Position numbers and translations under genes: made by a program. This document shows positions 15,627 through 25,100 of a DNA stretch of 64,000 nucleotides, piece by piece (the first letter of the stretch is position 1; every line of letters begins with the position of its first letter). The notes under the pieces are model-generated. The model made no database searches, had not been told where the DNA came from, and saw only the letters and a list, made by a program, of their open reading frames with translations. The DNA lies in assembly GCA_017471925.1 (NCBI GenBank), contig JAFURM010000053.1:19754-83753 (forward strand). Direction: 5' to 3'. The DNA comes from Bacteroides sp. (lineage in GTDB: Bacteria > Bacteroidota > Bacteroidia > Bacteroidales > Bacteroidaceae).

Positions 15627-17321
15627 TCAGAAGGCGACAACTTCAAAGAAGTAGTCAGAATCTCTGTTGAAGTGTCCGGCTTCGAAACGGGTGTCGAAAG
15701 TCATGGAGGAGTGGGTGAGCCGACCCTGATGAGTGCCCCAACGGACAATGTAGCCGGTGGCTTCGGGCACAGCATCCCACGTCAGCTCAAAGCGGCGGGT
15801 ATCCCGAGCATTGCGGGTCACCTGCAGACCGGTGGCCACGACATCAAGGCGTTTGTCTCCGCCAAAGACGCGCAGGTCATAGAGCGAGAACTTGCCGTCG
15901 GCAATGCTCTCCTTGTTGGTGACGCGCAGGTAGCGGGCCTCTATCGGGCGCTCCAGCAGGTGCAGGCGATGAGGGGCATCCACCGTATTGGCTGACATGT
16001 CGGCCACGGTCTGCCACTGTCGGCCGTCGGCCGAAGCTTCCACCACGTAGCGATAGACCACATCGCCGTGAGGAGCCCACACCTGAAAGTCCTGGTCGGC
16101 CAGGTTCACCTGCACGGCTCTCACCACCTCTGCACGGCCCAGGTCCAGCATGAACCATTCGCCGACCTCACCGCTGGCTGCGCTCCACCAGGTCTCCACC
16201 TGTTCGTCAGCGGCCAATTCGGGTGCATAGCCCTCCAGCGAAGAAGAGGCCGTGGCCTGCTTGTGACGCGAAAGCAGGTTGTAGCCCGTCAGATGCCAGT
16301 CGTGCCGTTCGTCCACCTTGGCAGTGGGGATTTCAAAGGGGAAGTCGGCAAAATCCTGATGGGCATACATGCCATATTCATCGGAAATGGTAACAGGGAA
16401 AAGGCCGATACGCCGTTCAAACCAATGGCGTACGGAGATGCGCATGGTAGCCACGTGCCACAGGTTGCCATACTTGTCGCGGAAGGTATCGCCATGACCG
16501 GCGCCGCCGATGAATCCGCCCGTCTTGATGGAGAAGGGACTCTCTTCGGCATAGGTGTAGGGTCCCAGGGGATTGTCGGCCACGTAATAGCCGTCGCCAT
16601 AGGTGCGGAACTGGGTGCCGGGAGCGGCATATTGCAGGTAATACTTTCCCTTGTGTTTCAGCACGGCGGGCCCTTCGTTCCATCCGGCCTTGTCGTCGTC
16701 GTTCCACTCGCCGGGCACCTCCCAGCCATACTGCTTATAGTTGTGTTCCACGATAACCACCGGCTCGCCCAAGGGGGCAAAGCCATCCTCCGGGTCCACC
16801 TCCACCCCGACAATGGGATCCACGTCGTGGCATCCCCAGAAGAAATAGACGCGTCCGTCATCATCCTTGAAGAAGGCGGGGTCGTGCTGTCCCGGAAGGG
16901 TGAACTTGGTGGGCACCTCCACCCACTCATCGCGTTCGGGATGGGCATTTCTGAAGAATCGGGTGAGTCTGCCGTCGCTGGAGGCCGTGAAGTAGAGTTC
17001 GCCTTTGTACTCCATGATGGTCGGTGCATAATCCATGATGATGGGGATGGTGTGACAAGGGATATAGTCCCACCGGGCCAGGTTTTCCGAGCGCCAATAG
17101 CCGCCCGACTTGGAAGCAAACAGGTAGTAGGCATCCTTAAAATAGATGCACACGGGGTCGGCCGCCTCGCGTCGCGACATTTCATCGGGCTGGAAACGAT
17201 AGTTCAGTTCCAGGGGATTGCAGATGATGAGTTTCTCCTCTTGTTGAGGTAGCGGGGCGGAACAGGCCGTTGCCAGCATTGTGCCGACAAGCCCCATGAG
17301 CCATGCGGTTGTTTTCTTCAT
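15627..17321 (-). CDS. GH43-type glycosidase lipoprotein with discoidin and FN3-like modules
   Basis: 564 aa. The lipobox ATAC (Cys20) predicts a lipoprotein. Residues about 50-345 are a five-bladed GH43-like fold: the catalytic base is probably Asp55 in EAADPVCIY, with further blade motifs DYAPTIMEYKGELYF, GQHDPAFFKDDDGRVYFFWG and WNEGPAVLKHKGKYYLQY. Residues about 355-490 are an F5/8 type C (discoidin) sugar-binding domain (AADEQVETWWSA.., WFMLDLGRAEVVRAVQVN). A fibronectin-III-like module ends the protein. It probably removes arabinose, xylose or galactose side units. A promoter and a 22-bp tandem repeat array lie upstream. Confidence 0.85.
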   Translation of the reverse strand: MKKTTAWLMGLVGTMLATACSAPLPQQEEKLIICNPLELNYRFQPDEMSRREAADPVCIYFKDAYYLFASKSGGYWRSENLARWDYIPCHTIPIIMDYAPTIMEYKGELYFTASSDGRLTRFFRNAHPERDEWVEVPTKFTLPGQHDPAFFKDDDGRVYFFWGCHDVDPIVGVEVDPEDGFAPLGEPVVIVEHNYKQYGWEVPGEWNDDDKAGWNEGPAVLKHKGKYYLQYAAPGTQFRTYGDGYYVADNPLGPYTYAEESPFSIKTGGFIGGAGHGDTFRDKYGNLWHVATMRISVRHWFERRIGLFPVTISDEYGMYAHQDFADFPFEIPTAKVDERHDWHLTGYNLLSRHKQATASSSLEGYAPELAADEQVETWWSAASGEVGEWFMLDLGRAEVVRAVQVNLADQDFQVWAPHGDVVYRYVVEASADGRQWQTVADMSANTVDAPHRLHLLERPIEARYLRVTNKESIADGKFSLYDLRVFGGDKRLDVVATGLQVTRNARDTRRFELTWDAVPEATGYIVRWGTHQGRLTHSSMTFDTRFEAGHFNRDSDYFFEVVAF

Positions 17322-17350
17322 AACAGGTTATCATTAAGTTTACGTTTGCA

Positions 17351-17381
17351 CAAAAATAGGCAAAAGTCCGTTTTCTACCAA
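17351..17381 (-). promoter_or_regulatory. Promoter of the GH43 gene
   Basis: Minus-strand TTG (17381-17379), 20-bp spacer, then TATTTTTG (17358-17351). It fits the Bacteroides -33/-7 arrangement and lies 30 bp before the start codon. Confidence 0.6.
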
Positions 17382-17413
17382 CTCTTTAGGAAAGAATTTA
17401 CGATGCAGGAAAT

Positions 17414-17523
17414 GCACGCAATTTCTGCCGGAAACGCACACGTTTCTCCCCGAAACAGCACGCAATTTCTTGGGGAATTGCACGCAGTTTCCCTGAAAAC
17501 AGCACGCACTTCCGAAGGAAACT
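17414..17523. repeat. 22-bp degenerate tandem repeat, five units
   Basis: Five consecutive 22-bp units, all but one starting GCACGCA (the second starts GCACACG). Each is followed by a short dyad such as GTTTCTCCCCGAAAC or AATTTCTTGGGGAATT. The array lies 33 bp upstream of the GH43 -33 element. The rest of the 450-bp gap (17322-17772) holds the promoter and no recognisable gene. Confidence 0.8.
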
Positions 17524-17772
17524 GTACATTGTGCTTCCGTAGGCCGTATTGATTCGGATTAACGTATTAAAATACACCTTAACAAGCCACACAACACACA
17601 CCCTCGAAAGAGCTTTCCGAAAAGGAGCAAAAAACGGCAAAAAGTGTCCCATTTCCCAAATTCGGGAGATAACCGTTTTCGAGAGTTTTTCGCAGCAAAA
17701 GGAGGTTTTTCGGGTAGTTTTTGCCCGCTTTTCGGAGTTTCGGATGTTACATGTTACAAAACCAAATTTGTG

Positions 17773-18063
17773 TTAACGTATGGGCAGGATGTAACTCTTC
17801 AACGCCTCCACATACTCCTCGAAGGCTGCAACACCTTCGGGCGTGATGCGACAGGTGGTACAGGGCATCTTGCCCCGAAAACTCTTGCTGAGCGACACAT
17901 ATCCGGCCTTGCTCAGCTTGTCCAGCTGCACGCTGAGGTTGCCGGCCGTGGCTCCCGTCTGCTGGCGGATGTAGACAAAATCGGCCTCATCCACGGAGAG
18001 GAGCAGAGAGACGACGGCAAGCCTCAACTCGCTATGCAGCAAGGGATTCAATGCTTTAAACAT
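17773..18063 (-). CDS. Small winged-helix transcriptional regulator
   Basis: 96 aa from the ATG at 18063, a start preferred over a longer upstream extension because it overlaps the stop of the preceding gene by 8 bp. One winged-helix domain: LNPLLHSELRLAVVSLLLS, then VYIRQQTGATAGNLSVQLDKLSKAGYVSLSKSF as the recognition helix and wing. It resembles the stand-alone ArsR/MarR-like 'HTH_34' family. Two cysteines (CTTC) sit in the wing. Paired with a membrane protein gene, it may repress its own operon; two matching 17-bp palindromes lie upstream of the pair. Confidence 0.8.
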   Translation of the reverse strand: MFKALNPLLHSELRLAVVSLLLSVDEADFVYIRQQTGATAGNLSVQLDKLSKAGYVSLSKSFRGKMPCTTCRITPEGVAAFEEYVEALKSYILPIR

Positions 18064-18682
18064 GACTTTTACGGGCTTTATGGTTAAGGATATGACCGGG
18101 AACAATCATCATGCAGACAAAGCTGAACATGAACAGCGGAATAATCCAGGCTGCAAGCAAGGGTACACCTGACAGGGCGCAGCACAGCAGCACCCCACCG
18201 GCCAGCATGCCTACACCACCACCCAGCATCAGGCTCTTCTCGGCAAGGATGACACCCTGCATGGAGGCGGCAAAGCCTATCACGAACAGGCCGAAGATGA
18301 GCATCAGCACCCAACAGTTGGCTCCCCTGAAAAGCATGAAGCCAAGACACAGGGCCACACCCATCAGCACACAATAGCCCACGATACTCCACAGGCCGTG
18401 GCTGATGCGGTCGGTATAGCTACGGGCACCGTCGTCGCTCCGCCGCTCCACATGACGGGAGAGCGTACCGCCCACAATCCATATCAGAAACCAAAGGAAA
18501 TTCCAGCCCGGATGGGCGGAGAAAAAGCCTACCACCCACACCAGCAGCGCCACCGCCACCGAGGTATATCCCCACAACAGGCACACATTGCCGCTGCCCA
18601 GACAGAGACGGCGACGGGTATGCTGAATCATCCGTGTGATGATTTCAAGGCTTTCCTGAGCATTCAAGTTCTTTTCTTCCAT
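18056..18682 (-). CDS. Multi-spanning membrane protein, unknown function
   Basis: 208 aa from the ATG at 18682 (an in-frame TTG lies two codons upstream). A short polar N-terminus (EEKNLNAQESLEIITRMIQHTRRR) precedes about six hydrophobic helices, starting VCLLWGYTSVAVALLVWVVGF and ending LLAAWIIPLFMFSFVCMMIVPG. No enzyme motif is visible. It is translationally coupled to the small winged-helix regulator downstream. Similar membrane-protein/regulator pairs occur in Bacteroides, but the function is not known to me. Confidence 0.75.
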   Translation of the reverse strand: MEEKNLNAQESLEIITRMIQHTRRRLCLGSGNVCLLWGYTSVAVALLVWVVGFFSAHPGWNFLWFLIWIVGGTLSRHVERRSDDGARSYTDRISHGLWSIVGYCVLMGVALCLGFMLFRGANCWVLMLIFGLFVIGFAASMQGVILAEKSLMLGGGVGMLAGGVLLCCALSGVPLLAAWIIPLFMFSFVCMMIVPGHILNHKARKSHV

Positions 18683-18723
18683 AATCAATCCAAATAAAAG
18701 GTTAATGAAACAGTTGATAAAAT

Positions 18724-18740
18724 GGTTTATAGTATAAACC
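18724..18740. promoter_or_regulatory. Operator-like palindrome 1
   Basis: GGTTTATAGTATAAACC, a 17-bp palindrome with 8-bp arms, 42 bp before the membrane-protein/regulator operon. A near copy lies 89 bp away. Probably bound by the winged-helix regulator. Confidence 0.55.
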
Positions 18741-18812
18741 TCGCAGCTAAAAAATAAAAGGGCAAGTGCGCGCGATTGTCCTTCTGCTGAGATTTACGCC
18801 ATAAAGATAAGC

Positions 18813-18829
18813 AGTTTATTTTATAAACC
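18813..18829. promoter_or_regulatory. Operator-like palindrome 2
   Basis: AGTTTATTTTATAAACC matches palindrome 1 at 14 of 17 positions. It lies between the divergent regulator operon and radA. Confidence 0.5.
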
Positions 18830-18872
18830 AAACTATTCGAGGAAACTTTTTTCGCATTTCATGGGAAAAGTC

Positions 18873-18880
18873 TATCTTTG
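18873..18880 (+). promoter_or_regulatory. -7 promoter box of radA
   Basis: TATCTTTG, 71 bp before the radA start, matches TAnnTTTG. Confidence 0.55.
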
Positions 18881-18950
18881 TTCCAAGTAAGCAAGCAGAA
18901 GCCCGTTCAGGAGCCAACCCCATACTTGCGAAACTAAAACAAACAGAGCA

Positions 18951-20330
18951 ATGGCCAAAGAAAAAACCGTGTACGTCTGCAACAACTGCGGACAGGAGTC
19001 ACCCAAATGGGTAGGGAAATGTCCGGCATGCGGACAGTGGAACACATACGTAGAGCAGGTGGTGCGCAAGGAGAGCGCCTCGGGACGCTCCGCCGTCGTG
19101 GCAGCGGCCGGACTGCCCGAGCGCAAGCAACGCCCCGTGACCCTCAGCGAGATAGAGGCGGGTGACGAGCCGCGTATAGACATGCACGACGACGAACTGA
19201 ACCGCGTGCTGGGAGGCGGACTCGTGCAAGGCTCGCTCGTTCTGCTGGGCGGAGAGCCAGGCATCGGCAAGTCCACCCTGCTGCTGCAAACCATCCTGCG
19301 CATGCCCGAGAAACGCATCCTCTACGTCAGCGGCGAGGAGAGTGCCCGACAGCTGAAACTGAGGGCCGACCGCATCTTCCACCACTCATCGGACTGCCTC
19401 ATCGTCTGCGAGACCTCCCTGGAGCACATCTTCACCCACGTGAAGAACATCCGTCCCGAACTGCTCATCATTGACTCCATCCAGACCATCTCCACCGAGA
19501 GCGTAGACTCCTCGCCGGGCAGCATCACGCAGGTCAGGGAGTGTGCCGCCGCCATCCTGCGCTTCGCGAAGGAGAGCCACACGCCGGTCATCCTCATCGG
19601 ACACATCAACAAGGAGGGCACCCTGGCCGGTCCCAAGGTGCTGGAGCACATCGTGGACACCGTGCTGCAGTTTGAAGGCGACCAGCACTACATGTACCGC
19701 ATCCTGCGCAGCATCAAGAACCGCTTTGGCAGCACGGCCGAACTGGGCATCTACGAAATGCGGCAAGACGGCCTGCGACAGGTGAGCAATCCGTCCGAAC
19801 TGCTGCTGACGCAGGACCACGAAGGGATGAGCGGCATAGCCATCGCTTCGGCTATCGAGGGCATACGCCCCTTCCTGATAGAGGTGCAGGCCTTGGTGAG
19901 CAGTGCGGTCTACGGCAACCCGCAACGCTCGGCCACCGGCTTCGACATTCGCCGCATGAACATGCTGCTGGCCGTGTTGGAGAAGCGGGTGGGCTTCAAG
20001 CTGGCCCAAAAGGATGTTTTCCTGAACATTGCCGGCGGACTGCGGGTGAACGACCCCGCCATTGACCTGGCCGTCATCAGCGCCATCCTCTCCAGCAACA
20101 TGGATGTGGCCATCGAACCGGAAGTCTGCATGGCGGGCGAAATCGGCCTGTCGGGCGAGATACGCCCCATCGCCCGCATCGAACAGCGCATCAGCGAGGC
20201 CGAAAAGCTGGGTTTCAAGCGTTTCCTCCTGCCCAAGCAAAACCTGCAAGGACTGAACGCCTCCAAAATCAGCATCGAGCTGGTTCCCGTTAAAAAGGTG
20301 GAAGAGGCGTTCAGGGGTCTCTTCGGATGA
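18951..20330 (+). CDS. radA: DNA repair protein RadA
   Basis: 459 aa. N-terminal four-Cys zinc finger (CNNCGQ... CPACGQW, residues 10-30), RecA-like ATPase with Walker A GGEPGIGKST (100-109), the RadA-specific KNRFG motif (about 256) and a Lon-protease-like C-terminal domain ending in PIARIEQRISEAEKLGFKRF. RadA drives branch migration during recombination. An FAD oxidoreductase gene follows after 43 bp. All family motifs are intact. Confidence 0.97.
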   Translation: MAKEKTVYVCNNCGQESPKWVGKCPACGQWNTYVEQVVRKESASGRSAVVAAAGLPERKQRPVTLSEIEAGDEPRIDMHDDELNRVLGGGLVQGSLVLLGGEPGIGKSTLLLQTILRMPEKRILYVSGEESARQLKLRADRIFHHSSDCLIVCETSLEHIFTHVKNIRPELLIIDSIQTISTESVDSSPGSITQVRECAAAILRFAKESHTPVILIGHINKEGTLAGPKVLEHIVDTVLQFEGDQHYMYRILRSIKNRFGSTAELGIYEMRQDGLRQVSNPSELLLTQDHEGMSGIAIASAIEGIRPFLIEVQALVSSAVYGNPQRSATGFDIRRMNMLLAVLEKRVGFKLAQKDVFLNIAGGLRVNDPAIDLAVISAILSSNMDVAIEPEVCMAGEIGLSGEIRPIARIEQRISEAEKLGFKRFLLPKQNLQGLNASKISIELVPVKKVEEAFRGLFG

Positions 20331-20373
20331 TTTTGAAACGTGGATTTTCGCAGATTTTAATTAAAGGACAAAT

Positions 20374-21969
20374 ATGATTCTAGAATACCAACTCCGCATC
20401 ATTCCTGAGATTGCCGCCAACGAGCAGCAGTTGAAGGCGTACATTGTGAACGAAAAGGGACTGAACGCCCGAGACATCAACACCATACGCATACTGAAGC
20501 GAAGCATAGACGCCCGGCAGCGCACCATCTTCGTGAACCTCAGCGTACGGGTCTACCTCAACGAAATTCCCGATAAGGAGGAATATACTCCTACCATATA
20601 TAACAAGGTGGAAGGGAAGCCACAAGTCATCGTGGTGGGTGCAGGTCCCGGCGGGCTGTTCGCCGCCCTCCGCCTGATAGAGCTGGGCCTGAAGCCCGTC
20701 ATCGTGGAGCGGGGCAAAGACGTGCGCGAACGCAAGAAAGACCTGGCGCAGATAGGCCGCCGGCAATGTGTGGACCCGGAATCGAACTACAGTTTCGGCG
20801 AGGGAGGAGCGGGAGCCTACAGCGACGGCAAGCTCTACACCCGCAGCAAAAAGCGGGGCAACACGGAGAAAATTCTGAACGTCTTCTGCCAGCATGGAGC
20901 ATCGCCCAACATCCTGGTGGACGCCCATCCACACATCGGCACCGACAAGCTTCCCCGCGTCATCGAGAACATGCGCAACACCATCTTGCAGTGCGGTGGT
21001 GAAGTCCATTTCCAGACCCGCATGGACGCGCTCATCATGGAAGGCGATGAGGTGAAGGGCATAGAGACCAACACCGGCAAGGTCTTCCTAGGTCCCGTCA
21101 TCCTGGCCACGGGCCACTCGGCCCGTGACGTCTACCGCTGGCTGGCGGCCAACAGGGTGGAGATAGAGGCCAAAGGTATTGCCGTGGGGGTGCGTCTGGA
21201 ACATCCGGCCGCACTGATTGACCAGATTCAATACCACCGCAAGGAGGGGCGCGGCACCTTCCTCCCCGCAGCGGAATACAGCTTTGTCACCCAGGTAGAC
21301 GGGCGCGGAGTCTACAGTTTCTGCATGTGTCCCGGCGGTTTCGTGGTGCCGGCTGCCAGCGGGCCCGAGCAGATTGTGGTGAACGGCATGAGCCCCAGCA
21401 ACCGCGGTTCGCGCTGGAGCAACAGCGGCATGGTTGTAGAGGTGAGACCCGAAGATCTGGAACAGGCCGGATGGGGAACAACAACGGCCGACGCTTCATC
21501 TCCCCTGCCCGCCTCCCTCCGAATGATGCAGTTCCAGGAACAATTGGAACGCCTGTGCTGGCAGCAGGGCAACATGAAGCAGACGGCTCCCGCCCAGCGC
21601 ATGTATGACTTCGTGAAGAAGAAACTCAGTTATGAACTGCCCGAGAGTTCCTATACGCCGGGACTTATTTCCTCGCCCCTGCACTTCTGGCTGCCGTCGT
21701 TCATGAGCGACCGTCTGAGTCGTGGGCTCCAGCAGTTCGACCGCCAAAGCCGGGGATTCCTCACCAATGAAGCCGTAATGATAGGCGTGGAGACACGCAC
21801 ATCGGCACCCGTGCGCATCGTCCGCGACCGCGACACCCTGCAGCACATCCGCCTCCGCGGGCTCTTTCCCTGTGGTGAGGGGGCCGGTTATGCCGGCGGC
21901 ATCGTCTCGGCAGGAGTGGACGGTGAACGATGCGCCGGAGCCGCAGCTCAATATATCCAAATGATATAG
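20374..21969 (+). CDS. FAD-dependent oxidoreductase
   Basis: 531 aa. An N-terminal region (about 1-85, with INTIRILKRSIDARQRTIFVNLSVRV) is followed by a Rossmann FAD-binding fold, VVGAGPGGLFAALRLIELGLKPVIVERG at about 87-114, and later VILATGHSARDVYRWL and FPCGEGAGYAGGIVSAGVDG. This is the conserved 'NAD(FAD)-utilizing dehydrogenase' family, whose substrate is not established. It probably shares a transcript with radA. Confidence 0.88.
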   Translation: MILEYQLRIIPEIAANEQQLKAYIVNEKGLNARDINTIRILKRSIDARQRTIFVNLSVRVYLNEIPDKEEYTPTIYNKVEGKPQVIVVGAGPGGLFAALRLIELGLKPVIVERGKDVRERKKDLAQIGRRQCVDPESNYSFGEGGAGAYSDGKLYTRSKKRGNTEKILNVFCQHGASPNILVDAHPHIGTDKLPRVIENMRNTILQCGGEVHFQTRMDALIMEGDEVKGIETNTGKVFLGPVILATGHSARDVYRWLAANRVEIEAKGIAVGVRLEHPAALIDQIQYHRKEGRGTFLPAAEYSFVTQVDGRGVYSFCMCPGGFVVPAASGPEQIVVNGMSPSNRGSRWSNSGMVVEVRPEDLEQAGWGTTTADASSPLPASLRMMQFQEQLERLCWQQGNMKQTAPAQRMYDFVKKKLSYELPESSYTPGLISSPLHFWLPSFMSDRLSRGLQQFDRQSRGFLTNEAVMIGVETRTSAPVRIVRDRDTLQHIRLRGLFPCGEGAGYAGGIVSAGVDGERCAGAAAQYIQMI

Positions 21970-22100
21970 AAACAAAAAAAAAACACCTCTTTAGAAAGTT
22001 ATCCACTGAATTATTTGACGTTTTCATAATATTTTCATTAATTTGCAGAACAATTATCAAACAAACAGCGTTAAACTACAACTAAAGACCAACGACAAGC

Positions 22101-25100
22101 ATGAGAACCGTTGTACGCATAGCCTGCCTCTTGCTGCTATTACCTTTATTTGCCTACGCACAGACCTTCAGATACATCGGCGTGGAGAACGGTCTGAGCA
22201 ACCGAAGAGTGTTCAGCCTCCAACAGGACAGCACAGGTTACATGTGGTTTCTGAACAGCGACGGCATCGATCGCTACAACGGGAAAAACTTCAAGCACTA
22301 TCCGCTTGGCGAAGAGCAGGCATCGTTCACCTTTCCCATCCATCAGGGCTGGATTTGGCAGGACAGGCAAGGCACCCTGTGGGTGGTGGGCAAGAACGGC
22401 AACATCTTCCGGTATGACAAACAGCACGACCGTTTCAAAAGGCTCCACAAGTCTGCCGGGCCATCAGCCACCATCAGCTACAGCTACATGGACCGCACAA
22501 ACCACATCTGGCTCTGCTACTCCAAAGAGATACTCCTGTATGACACGCAAAAGCAGGAAATCCGCACCATACCCAACCTGTTCAGGAGCGAAATAACCGC
22601 CATCGAGCAACAGGACGAGGAGCATTTCTTCATAGGCACCTCCTCTGGAATACGCCATTGCTGCCTCCATGAAGGCCGACTACAAATGTTGCCGCAGGAG
22701 ACACTCGATGCCATCCGCACCCAGGTCAGCACCCTCTATCTGCACAGCGAGGCCGGCAAACTCTTTATCGGCACCTATGGCCGGGGAGTCTTCACCTATG
22801 ACATCAACGGGAAAACGATCACAGACCCTCACAGCGAACTGGAGGAGGTGAACATCACGCGCATCAAGCCGCTGACTCCCTCTGAACTGCTGATAGCCAC
22901 CGAGGGCATGGGACTCTACAAGATAGACGTCAACACCTGCCTCACCACCCCCTACCTCAACACCGACCACGAACGCTACAACGGCATGAACGGCAACAAC
23001 ATCAGCGACCTCCACGTGGACAAGGAGAAGCGGATATGGCTCATCAACTACCCCTTTGGCATCACCCTCATCGACAACCGCTACACGAACTACAACTGGA
23101 TAAAACACTCCGTGGGCAACGGACAGTCGCTGGTCAACGACCGGGTGCACGCCATCATCGAAGACAGCGAGGGCGACCTGTGGTTCGGCACAAGCAACGG
23201 CATCAGCCTCTATCGTACCCGAAGCCGGCAATGGCACACCTTCCTGAACCAACAGAACAGCAAGTCCAAGAACAGGAGCCAGACGTTCCTCACCCTGTGT
23301 GAAGTGGCACCGGGAACCATCTGGGCCGGCGGCTATTCCCCCGGCATCTATCGGATAGACAAGGCCGGACTCTCCGTAGACCATTTCCTGCCCGGACAGT
23401 TCACCCCGGACAGCATACGCCCCGACAAACACATACGGGCCATCACGAAAGACAGCGCAGGCGACATCTGGCTGGGCGGCTATTACAACCTGAAGCGCAT
23501 GGAGCCACGCAGCAACCGGGTGCGCCTATATCCGGGCATCAACTATATCACCGCCATCATAGACAACGACGACCACCACCTTTGGGTGGGCACCAGCGCA
23601 GGACTCTACCTGCTGGAGAAAGAGAGCGGCAACTACACCCCCATCGAACTGCAGGAAGAGATTCCCTACATCAACTCGCTCTACCAATCGGAAGGAGGAC
23701 TGCTCTACATCGGTACGAACGGTGCCGGACTCTACATCTACAACCACCGCAAGAAGAGCTTCACACACTACCACAAAGACAATTGCGCCCTCGTCTCCAA
23801 CAACATCTACACCATCCTGCCCGAGACCGACGGCATCATCCTGATGAGTACGGAGAACGGTATCAGCGGCCTCAACGTGAAGGGAAAGGTGTTCCACAAC
23901 TGGACCAAGGAGCAGGGACTGCTCTCCTCACGCTTCAGTGCCGCCTCGGGAACAATCAGAAGAAACAAGAACTTCATCTTCGGAAGCACCTCGGGAGCCG
24001 TGGAGTTCCCGGCCGGCACACGAATGCCCGGCTACACCTACTCGCCCATGATATTCAGCAACTTCCGCGTATCCTACAAGGAGGTCTACTCCAACGAAAG
24101 CGGTTCGCCCCTGAAGCAGGACATCAACGACAGCCGACGGCTGGACCTGAGCTATTTCCAGAATACCTTCGGCTTCAAGGTGTCGGCCATCAACTATGAC
24201 GCACCGGACAACGCCCTCTTCTATTGGAAGTTCAAGGAGAAGACGCAGACCTGGAGCCGGGTGCCCGAGGACGGCATGCTGCGCTTCATCAACCTGGCTC
24301 CGGGCAGGTACACCCTCCAGGTGAGGGCCGTCTCCAAAGAGGAGCCCTACAAATACTTCGAGGAACGCGAACTGTACATCACCGTGGCCCAACCGCTCTG
24401 GCTCAGTCATTGGGCCTTTGCCGGCTATCTGTTGATCATCATCCTGATTTTCGTCAGCACGTTCCGCTTCATGATACTCCGCAAGCAGAAGCGCATCTCG
24501 GACGAGAAGACCCGCTTCTTCATCACCACCGCCCACGACATCCGCACTCCGCTCACCCTCATCAAGGCCCCGTTGGAGGAAGCCCTGAATAGCGGACACC
24601 TGGAAGAGAAGGAGAGCGACAACCTGAGCATGGCCCTGCGAAACGCCAACAGCCTCCTGCAGATGGCCACCAACCTGATTAACCTGGAAAGAGCCGTGGT
24701 ACACTCCAGCAAACTGAGCCTCGCCGAATACAACCTGCACGAATACCTGCAGGACATCTATCACCTGTTCCACTCTTATGCCGCCAGCAAGCACATCACT
24801 CTGACGTATGAGAGCGACTTCCGGGAACTATACGTCTGCTTCGACAAGGAGAAGATGGACTCCATCCTGAAGAACATCCTGAGCAATGCCATGAAGTACA
24901 CCCCCGAGCATGGCCAGGTGAGCATCACGGCCCGGGAACACAACGCGCACTGGAGCATTGACATCAAAGACAGCGGCATCGGCATTCCCAGCCGGGAACA
25001 GCGCAAGCTCTTCAGGCTGCACTTCCGTGGAAGCAACGCCGTGAATCTGAAGATTTCCGGCAGCGGCATCGGACTGATTCTCGTCAGAAAGCTGGTGAAG

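Noticed and set aside
17414-17523. CRISPR array
   Set aside because: Units are 22 bp directly joined with no unique spacers, are degenerate, and no cas gene is in the window.
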